From the NCBI GenBank assembly GCA_030693515.1, contig JAUYAK010000022.1, positions 1 through 64,000 on the forward strand: a stretch of 64,000 nt of DNA, written 5' to 3'. Origin of the DNA: Opitutaceae bacterium. Its GTDB lineage: Bacteria; Verrucomicrobiota; Verrucomicrobiia; Opitutales; Opitutaceae. The notes beneath the pieces were generated by a model. It did no database searches. It saw only the letters and a list, made by a program, of their open reading frames with translations, and was not told the DNA's origin. Shown piece after piece: positions 57,983 through 64,000 of this stretch. Positions within the stretch are counted from its first letter, which is position 1; the number at the start of each line of letters is the position of its first letter. A program made the position numbers and the translations under genes.

Positions 57983-58471
57983 AAACGGATTTGAATCCTT
58001 ATTTTTGCAGACGAGGTGACCGGTCCGCGTTAACTAACGGATAGAATTTGACAATTAATTGCAGCATTGGCCATACCAGCAGATATCTTCCTTAAGAGAC
58101 TCCTCTTTGATATTATGCAATATATTATTAAACAATATTTTATATAAATATATTCGTATTCAAAATTCTGTGCTTATTTTTCCCGTGAATGTTCGCGAGC
58201 TGAAAAGTGTAAAGTTTTACGACACATTGACGGAAATTCTTACAGATCCAAACGATACGAATACGGTGTAAAATCGCCAAAAGGGAATGGTTTTTTGCCC
58301 CATTCACGATGAGCAAGTCAACCTCGGCCCTGAGGTGGACCCCGTCCGTTGGACAGCGGCCCGCCATCCTGCCGAGTCACTGATGGGACTGCCTCACGCT
58401 AATGGAAGTCCGGCAGAGTGCTGGAAAAGGTTTTTGTCTTTTCCGTGATTTCCGTGATTTCCGTGTGTTCC
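57983..58471. other. AT-rich spacer upstream of the secreted protein gene
   Basis: About 490 bp without a convincing gene. 58030-58270 is strongly AT-rich: hand counts give 23% GC for 58081-58140 and 30% for 58141-58200, against roughly 60-70% in most of the window. It includes near-palindromic AATATATTATT...AATATATT wording. It should contain the promoter of the 57982 gene. The end carries the 9-bp tandem repeat at 58441-58474. Confidence 0.6.
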
Positions 58472-58474
58472 GTG
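58441..58474 (+). repeat. Four TTCCGTG units at 9-bp spacing
   Basis: TTCCGTG begins at 58441, 58450, 58459 and 58468 (34 bp in total). It is just before or inside the 5' end of the TrmH-type gene, depending on the start codon chosen. It resembles dispersed intergenic repeats elsewhere in the window (32100-32222, 41275-41303). Confidence 0.65.
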
Positions 58475-59278
58475 GTCGGTCCCGAAAAAATCACCAGTCT
58501 CCAGAATCCGCGAGTGAAGCAGCTCGTGAAGCTGCGCGACCGGCGGCCGCGCGACGAGGCGGGGGTGTTTCTCGTCGAGGGTTACCGCGAGATCCGGCGG
58601 GCGCTGGAGAAACGGGTCGCGTTGACGGAACTCTACTTTTCCCCGGACTGGTTTCTCGGCGAAAACGAACCGGCCCTTCTCGCGCAGGCGGAGGCCGCGG
58701 GCGCCCAGTTGTTTGAACTCACCAAGGAGGCCTTTGCCAAGGTCGCCTACCGGGAGCGGCCCGACGGCCTGCTCGCCGTCGCCCCGCAGTGGAAGCGTGC
58801 GCTGGCCGACCTCGCACTGCCGCCTGCGCCGTTTATCCTCGTCGTCGAGGCGATCGAGAAGCCGGGCAATCTCGGCACCATCCTGCGCAGCGCCGACGCC
58901 GCGGGATGCGACGCCGTGATCGTGTGCGATCCGGTGACGGATATTTTCAACCCGAACGTCGTGCGTGCCTCGACGGGCGTCCTGTTTTCCGTGCCGCTCG
59001 TCGTCGAGGAGAGCGGGCGCGTCCTGGCGTGGTTGAAGGAAAAAGGCGTGCGCACGATCGCGACGACGCCGGCGGCGGAAAAAATCTACAGTGACGCCGA
59101 CCTGCGCGGGCCGCTCGCGGTGGTGATGGGGAGCGAGCAGTATGGGCTGAGCGAGTTCTGGCTGAAAAACGCCGATCTGCCCGTGCGCATCCCGATGGCC
59201 GGCCAGGCCGATTCGCTCAACGTCGCGATGGCGACGATCATCACGCTGTTCGAGGCGGTGCGACAGCGCTCGGTGTGA
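58472..59278 (+). CDS. TrmH/SpoU-family RNA 2'-O-methyltransferase
   Basis: 268 residues from the GTG at 58472; a GTG at 58418 would prepend 18 residues encoded by the tandem repeat, which is unlikely. The substrate-binding domain starts ITSLQNPRVKQLVKLRDRRPR. The SPOUT knot has VVEAIEKPGNLGTILRSADAAG (motif 1), GPLAVVMGSEQYGLSE (motif 2) and IPMAGQADSLNVAMATII (motif 3). It methylates rRNA or tRNA ribose; the target site is not evident. It is convergent with the delta-60 protein gene, 14 bp apart. Confidence 0.92.
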   Translation: MVGPEKITSLQNPRVKQLVKLRDRRPRDEAGVFLVEGYREIRRALEKRVALTELYFSPDWFLGENEPALLAQAEAAGAQLFELTKEAFAKVAYRERPDGLLAVAPQWKRALADLALPPAPFILVVEAIEKPGNLGTILRSADAAGCDAVIVCDPVTDIFNPNVVRASTGVLFSVPLVVEESGRVLAWLKEKGVRTIATTPAAEKIYSDADLRGPLAVVMGSEQYGLSEFWLKNADLPVRIPMAGQADSLNVAMATIITLFEAVRQRSV

Positions 59279-59292
59279 GCACCGCGGCGTTG

Positions 59293-62200
59293 CTACCACG
59301 GCACCTCGTAGATTTCGACGAGCGCGATACCGCGCCCGTTGCTCTTTCCAGCGACACGAGCAGAATAGGCGCCGGGCGGCACAGTGATCAAAAGGCAGGC
59401 GTCACGGCTGCCACCGGGCAGAGCAAACGCGCCGACGGACACGGCGGCCTCCGCGATTTCCTGCGAGGTGCTGGCGCTGGAGTCCCAGTCGTCGTTTTCC
59501 AGCACCACGGCGCCGTCGCGGAACAGCGTCACCACCGGATCGGCGAGCACGCCACCGACGCCGAAATTTCCCAAGGCCGGGCCGATGCCACGCACGAGGA
59601 GGCGCTTCGGAGCGTTGCCGGTGACGACGAAGCCGGCGAACAGCGCGCCTTCCCCGGGATCGACGCGCCCCCGGGTCGAGAGGTTGAGCAACCGCGGTGA
59701 AGTCGGCGTGTATTCGCCGATCGTGCCGTCGTAGATCTCGACCAATGCAATGCCCGGCGGGCCGTTGGCGGGCTCGACGGTCACGGAATAGTTACCGGCG
59801 CCGACGCTGACGTTCGCCGCCGCGTCGCGGCTGTTCCGGAGCGGAAATGCGCCGCGGTTCTGCGCGGTCACTGCGACACTGGCGGCGCCGGATTCGAGGC
59901 ACCAGTCGTCGCTGCCGTTCCCGCCGCTCACCAAACCATCGACGATGGAGTTCACTCTGAACAACGGATCGCCCAGCGCGTTGGCGATGCCGAAACCGGC
60001 CAGTGAAGGCCCGATGGCTCGCATGAGCACGGTGCGCGTGCCGAGCAGGCCTTCTCTTGACGGGCCGGTTGAAACGAACCCGGCAATCAGCGCCTCCTCG
60101 CCTGTCCCGGCCCAGGCGCGGGTGGCCAAGTTGACCAGCCGGTCCGTGCGCGGCAGATCGTCGCGGAGGCCGGCGAAGACTTGCCCTGCAAACACGCCGC
60201 GATCAACCGAGGCGGAAACGGAACCATCGACACCGAAGCTGCCAGCGAGGACAGGGCCGGAAGAAAGCGGCACCGTGAAACGCCCCGCGGTGTCCACCGT
60301 GCCCTCGCCGCTATCGGTCGAACCGCGGCCGCGCAGAACGGCGAAGACCCGGCCGGCACCAGCAGCGACCACATGGGCCTCTGCGCTTCCGGCCAGGACT
60401 GCACGGAGATGATAATAGCCGCCAAAGGGCGAGGCTGGATTTTGGCTCGGCACGATGGCCGCGGAGAACGGCAGGCTGGGCGCGGTGATTTGTCCCGTCG
60501 CGCCTGCCACCGGGCTCACGGTGCCGCTCGCGGTCCGGGCAACGGAGCCTTGGGACGAGCTTTCCAAGCCGGTGGCGTTGAAACTGCCATCGGCCTCGAC
60601 GCGATCGGCCTTTGCCACCAAGATGGATCCGGTAGCGTGCAGCCGCGAAAGCAGGACTAGGCTGCGATCCGCCTTGGTCACAAGGGCGATGTCGCCGGCA
60701 GTGCCGTTGGAGCCCAGCGTGCCCATCCAGACGCCGGTGAGAGGGTTGAGCACCATCAGCGCGGCCGGCCCGGTGGTGGTTGCTCCACTGCCGAAGACCG
60801 ACACCATGACCGAATAGCTGCCGGTGTGGGTCGGCTGCGCGTTGGGGATTCGGAGGATCGCATCGTTTGCGCCTGGAATGGGCACGCTGTGCAAACTCCA
60901 TTGATAGATGGGTGACGGACTGCCGCTGGCCTCCACGGACAAGACGGCGGTGTCTCCGGCCCGCACGGCATGCGAGGACGGCGGTTGCACGATCGTGACG
61001 GAGCGCCGATTGGAATCGACGTTTACGCGCATCGGATTCGAGACGACGGCGCCATGGGCGTTGGTGGCGGCGAGGGTGTAGTCGCCGGCGGAAGCGGCTG
61101 TGACACTCGGCAGGCGAAACACTGTCGCCGTGGCGCCCGAGATCGGTGCGCCGTTGAGGCGCCATTCATAGCTGAGGGGAAAGAGGCCGCCGGGCTGGGC
61201 GGATAGTTGCTGGCCGGGAAATCCTAGCGCGAGATTGAAGGTGGAAGTTGCCGATTGGGCCGCCATCACCGGCTTGGGATCGAAGCTAGCGCCCCCGCCG
61301 CTGGCGCGCACGTAGACTGCGGAGGTGCCGAAGTGTAGCCGCCCGGCTGAACTTAGCGCCAGACGGAGCCGGTATATCTCCGACGCGGCACGGTTCCTAA
61401 ACAAGGGCTGATCGATCGTCACCACGTCCGGGGCGCCGGCTTCGCGCAGCAGGTCGAGGAGCACGCCCGCGACGACGAACTCCTCCTGGCCGTCGTAAGG
61501 GAGCGGGGCATAGTGCGCAAAATCGACCTCGCCGGTCGGCTTCATGCGCAACAGACGAAGGTGCGACGGCACAAAGATGCCGCCCGGCTCATCCGGCGGG
61601 CCTTCGCGGCCACAAATGAAGGCGCGTCCGTCGGCGAGCGGGACGATGGCCACGATGTCGCGAAACGGAAAGTGCCGCACATCCGGGATGAAATCCACGT
61701 CCGTGCTCCCGTCGCGCAGCAGGCGAATCAGGCGCGGTTCGCGGCCCCCGGGAGACATACGGGGCGCCACGAGGAGGCTGCCGTCGGCGAGCGGTGCGGC
61801 CACCAGCCATTCCGTAGCGAGGCGCGCGGCTCTGAAAGAGTCGTCGGGCTGTCCGTTTGCCAAAAAACGCTGGTTACCGTCGAAGAAACCACCCTCCGAG
61901 CCTCGCAGCATGTGGAGTGAGTTCGAGAATTGCCTCACATATGAAAACGTCGCGTCCCGCCGCCCGGTGGCATCGAGCCGGATGGATGACGATCGCAGGT
62001 TTCCGTCCGAGAGAAACAGACCCGAGGCCAGAATCCTGCCACCGGTCTGATAAACGAGTTGGCTGACTCTCTCGTTGGCACCGAGCGGAGATGCGAACGA
62101 CGAATCGCGCATGCCGTCGAGCCCGAGGCGCACGATCTCCGTGGGTAGCGCGGCGACGATTTTTCCGTCGGGCTGCAAGGCGGCCACATCGGACCGGATG

Positions 62201-62310
62201 GCCAATGCGAAGGTGTTGTCATGGGTCCAAAACGCGGGTTGCGCCGGCGAAGACGTGAAACCGAGGGCGAAAACCAGCATCCAGACCGCGCCAAGCAAGG
62301 GTGTTCTCAT
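59293..62310 (-). CDS. Giant secreted delta-60/Ig-like repeat protein with paired C-terminal modules
   Basis: 1005 residues from the ATG at 62310. Signal peptide LLGAVWMLVFALGFTSSPAQ. The N-terminal half has delta-60-type repeats (AALQPDGKIVAALPTEIVRL, GGRILASGLFL, and further DGS/DGR units), a predicted propeller. Two Ig-like domains follow (EWRLNGAPISG, QWSLHSVPIPG), then a ~200-residue domain (TGVWMGTLGSNGTAGDIAL...). Two copies of the shared C-terminal module end the protein (RLVNLATRAWAGTGEEALIA; RLLNLSTRGRVDPGEGALFA). Its ATG overlaps the stop of the OleD-like gene by 4 bp, an odd coupling for a secreted giant protein. Confidence 0.83.
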   Translation of the reverse strand: MRTPLLGAVWMLVFALGFTSSPAQPAFWTHDNTFALAIRSDVAALQPDGKIVAALPTEIVRLGLDGMRDSSFASPLGANERVSQLVYQTGGRILASGLFLSDGNLRSSSIRLDATGRRDATFSYVRQFSNSLHMLRGSEGGFFDGNQRFLANGQPDDSFRAARLATEWLVAAPLADGSLLVAPRMSPGGREPRLIRLLRDGSTDVDFIPDVRHFPFRDIVAIVPLADGRAFICGREGPPDEPGGIFVPSHLRLLRMKPTGEVDFAHYAPLPYDGQEEFVVAGVLLDLLREAGAPDVVTIDQPLFRNRAASEIYRLRLALSSAGRLHFGTSAVYVRASGGGASFDPKPVMAAQSATSTFNLALGFPGQQLSAQPGGLFPLSYEWRLNGAPISGATATVFRLPSVTAASAGDYTLAATNAHGAVVSNPMRVNVDSNRRSVTIVQPPSSHAVRAGDTAVLSVEASGSPSPIYQWSLHSVPIPGANDAILRIPNAQPTHTGSYSVMVSVFGSGATTTGPAALMVLNPLTGVWMGTLGSNGTAGDIALVTKADRSLVLLSRLHATGSILVAKADRVEADGSFNATGLESSSQGSVARTASGTVSPVAGATGQITAPSLPFSAAIVPSQNPASPFGGYYHLRAVLAGSAEAHVVAAGAGRVFAVLRGRGSTDSGEGTVDTAGRFTVPLSSGPVLAGSFGVDGSVSASVDRGVFAGQVFAGLRDDLPRTDRLVNLATRAWAGTGEEALIAGFVSTGPSREGLLGTRTVLMRAIGPSLAGFGIANALGDPLFRVNSIVDGLVSGGNGSDDWCLESGAASVAVTAQNRGAFPLRNSRDAAANVSVGAGNYSVTVEPANGPPGIALVEIYDGTIGEYTPTSPRLLNLSTRGRVDPGEGALFAGFVVTGNAPKRLLVRGIGPALGNFGVGGVLADPVVTLFRDGAVVLENDDWDSSASTSQEIAEAAVSVGAFALPGGSRDACLLITVPPGAYSARVAGKSNGRGIALVEIYEVPW

Positions 62311-63323
62311 GGGGATTGTCGGAGGTGTTTCACCAAGTTTTCGGTCCCAGTCGCCATCGAAATTCGCGGCTCGTAGCCGAGGTCGCGCCGGGCGGCGGTG
62401 AGGTCGAACCAGTGGTCCTTGGCCAGCTCGGCGGCGATGAAGCGCGTCATCGGCGGCTCGGCGCTCACGGGCAGCACGCGCCACAGGGTTTCGCAGATCG
62501 CGCCCATCGCGGAGGCGGCGCGGAGGGAGATTCGCTTCGTCACCGGCGGCTCGCCGAGCGCGCGGAGCAGATCGTTGATCCAGTCCCAGAGCGCGATCGG
62601 TTCGCCGTTGGTGATGAAGTAGGCGCGGCCGACAGCGGGGGCAGCGGGGTGGGAGAGGGCGGCTTCGGCAAGGAGGTGGGCATCGACGGCGTTATTGATG
62701 TGGACCATATCGACCACGTTTTTGCCGTCGCCGACGATCCGCAGCCGTCCGGCGCGGGCGCGCGCGAGCACGCGCGGCACGAGATGCGGGTCGCCGACGC
62801 CCCAGATGAGGTGCGGGCGGAGGGCGACGGTGCGGAGCGCGGTGGAGTTGGCGGCGAGGACTTCGCGCTCGGCGATGGCTTTGGTCAGCGGGTAGGGACT
62901 CGGGCAGTCGGTCGTAAGCGGGAGGGATTCGTCGGCGCCGGCGAGCGACTGGCCGTTGTAAACGACGCTCGGCGTGCTCGTGTGCACGAAGGCGCGGACA
63001 CCGTGGGCGTGGCAGCCGGCGAGCAGCGCGCGGGTGCCGAGGACGTTGGTGCGGAAGAAATCCGCGTAGCGGCCCCAGACGCCGACCTTGGCGGCGGTGT
63101 GGAAAACCGTGCCGATGCCCGCGCACGCCGCGGCGACGGCGGGAGCATCGTCGAGCGAGGCGCGGATTAAGCGCACGCCGCGTTTTTCGAGATCGGGTGC
63201 GGGCCTGCGGCCGAGCACGGTCACGCTGCGGCCCTCGGCGAGCAGGCGCTCGACGAGCCGCCGGCCGAGGAATCCGGTGCCGCCGGTGACGAGGACGGAG
63301 GACTTGAGAGATTCAACCACCAT
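62307..63323 (-). CDS. NAD-dependent 3-beta-hydroxysteroid dehydrogenase/OleD-like reductase
   Basis: 338-residue extended SDR enzyme. Rossmann motif VLVTGGTGFLGRRLVERLLA is at 10-29 and the catalytic Tyr/Lys is in SPYPLTKAIAEREVL. RPHLIWGVGDPHLVPRVLAR and GKAYFITNGEP-like wording (GRAYFITNGEPIALWDWIN) match OleD, the 2-alkyl-3-oxoalkanoate reductase of long-chain olefin synthesis, and related sterol dehydrogenases. No oleA, oleB or oleC gene is adjacent, so the actual substrate is uncertain. It overlaps the delta-60 gene by 4 bp. Confidence 0.88.
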   Translation of the reverse strand: MVVESLKSSVLVTGGTGFLGRRLVERLLAEGRSVTVLGRRPAPDLEKRGVRLIRASLDDAPAVAAACAGIGTVFHTAAKVGVWGRYADFFRTNVLGTRALLAGCHAHGVRAFVHTSTPSVVYNGQSLAGADESLPLTTDCPSPYPLTKAIAEREVLAANSTALRTVALRPHLIWGVGDPHLVPRVLARARAGRLRIVGDGKNVVDMVHINNAVDAHLLAEAALSHPAAPAVGRAYFITNGEPIALWDWINDLLRALGEPPVTKRISLRAASAMGAICETLWRVLPVSAEPPMTRFIAAELAKDHWFDLTAARRDLGYEPRISMATGTENLVKHLRQSP

Positions 63324-63424
63324 GAGGACTAGGTGTCACAGGCTCACGACAAACGAACGAAGCAAGCGAGTTTTTGCGGCGAGAGATGGCCGCTTGAACA
63401 AACGTTGCGACCCCAACAAAACGT

Positions 63425-64000
63425 ATGAACGTGAAAATCCTTGGTTTCGCCGAGCAATCGCCGCGTGGATCTCTTTTTGAAAAAATCCACAGAGTATTTG
63501 CGTTCATAGCGACTGATTTTCAGCTCACGGAGGTCTCGCAATTGCACAAGGATGAGAACTGCGTCGCAATCTATCGCAATCAGCATGTGCAGCTGGAGTG
63601 CGCTGCGTCGGAAATTTATTTTCATGCCGAAATCCGGCGTATGATCAACGGTGTGCCTGCGCCCTATGAAAACGAGAGAGACTCAATTGGATTCGAAGAT
63701 CTGGCCATACTCGAGAGCGGACACGACTATGACCACTTCATGTATTTTGCCGCCGGGGCAACGGGGATTGATGGCGTGATGCGCAATACGGCAGCCCTCT
63801 TCAAACGACATCCCGAAGTGTTTCTAACGGAACGATGGATTGATGCCGAGCGATTGCGCGAACTTAAGGCAGCCGATTTCAACAAGAAATTTGGCAAATC
63901 TGGCTTGGTCTACGGAGCTGGAAAACCGTTTATCGACATTTTCGATTCCATCGCTGCGGCTTGGCTAAGAAAAGCCGGCCTGAGAAAGCGAAACGATCAT
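63425..64000 (+). CDS. Hypothetical protein, 3' end cut by window edge
   Basis: The frame is open from the ATG at 63425 to the right edge, giving 192 residues without a stop. It begins MNVKILGFAEQSPRGSLFEK. It is a soluble-looking, charged alpha/beta protein with no signal peptide or membrane helix. Features seen: FIATDFQLTEVSQLHKDENC, ICGIP-free middle with GFEDLAILESGHDYDHFMYF, and EVFLTERWIDAERLRELKAA. I do not recognise the family. GC content is lower than in the genes to its left. The upstream strand-switch region 63324-63424 contains no clear promoter. Confidence 0.6.
   Translation, partial: MNVKILGFAEQSPRGSLFEKIHRVFAFIATDFQLTEVSQLHKDENCVAIYRNQHVQLECAASEIYFHAEIRRMINGVPAPYENERDSIGFEDLAILESGHDYDHFMYFAAGATGIDGVMRNTAALFKRHPEVFLTERWIDAERLRELKAADFNKKFGKSGLVYGAGKPFIDIFDSIAAAWLRKAGLRKRNDH

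Noticed and set aside
58059..58271. 70-codon TTG-started frame in the AT-rich spacer
   Set aside because: Weak start, no ribosome-binding site, no recognisable protein features; AT-rich composition explains its amino acids.
58418..58471. Upstream GTG start of the TrmH-type gene
   Set aside because: The extra 18 residues (VFVFSVISVISV...) are encoded by a 9-bp tandem DNA repeat and precede the family's normal N-terminus.

Overview
The window looks like a chromosomal segment of a high-GC Verrucomicrobium, most likely an Opitutaceae-type bacterium. This rests on four things: large secreted proteins built from GloVer, delta-60 and Ig-like repeats that share a paired C-terminal module; an Opitutaceae-style TonB-dependent receptor; a TGTTC-N4-GAACA LexA-type box upstream of recA; and a DUF1573/rhodanese/DoxX cluster. 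This is a family-level inference made by reading the sequence; no database was searched. No rRNA, tRNA, CRISPR array, transposase or integrase gene was seen.

Region 1 (1-7950): a TonB-dependent receptor cut by the left edge, a divergent MFS transporter, nagB, and a compact ferrous-iron uptake operon (feoA-like, feoA, feoB and a 47-residue FeoB-associated Cys-rich peptide). Region 2 (7951-18704): the F1Fo ATP synthase operon atpBEFHAGDC, preceded by mnmE-mnmG-trmB. This is the classical origin-proximal gene order, and a perfect parS-like palindrome lies inside mnmG. Region 3 (18728-27296): a MacB/DevBCA-type ABC export set, a Sel1-repeat protein, recA with an SOS box, a small DUF486 membrane protein, a sugar-nucleotide epimerase and a monothiol glutaredoxin-like protein. 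Region 4 (27433-33723): glutamate synthase gltB-gltD.

Region 5 (33991-41207) is the most accessory-looking part. A TPR protein with a HELTH (HExxH) zinc-protease signature carries a 12-C homopolymer just before that motif. It overlaps by 4 bp a type ISP/IIG-like restriction-modification enzyme. Then come a broken 5' copy of an unknown gene, a DUF1016 (YhcG-type) PD-(D/E)xK nuclease gene, and the intact copy of the unknown gene. This is the best candidate for an undescribed, possibly phase-variable defence module.

Region 6 (41446-64000): rlmN with an in-frame palindromic insertion, a GH88 hydrolase, an EF-hand membrane protein, three giant secreted repeat proteins, an RlmD/TrmA-like rRNA methyltransferase whose 3' end is duplicated on the far side of one of the giant genes, the DUF1573/rhodanese/DoxX cluster, a secreted protein behind an AT-rich spacer, a TrmH-type methyltransferase, an OleD-like dehydrogenase and a truncated hypothetical gene. 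Two loci (DUF1016 and the Ig-repeat gene) show the same pattern, a gene bracketed by direct repeats made from a piece of its neighbour, which suggests recent acquisition.
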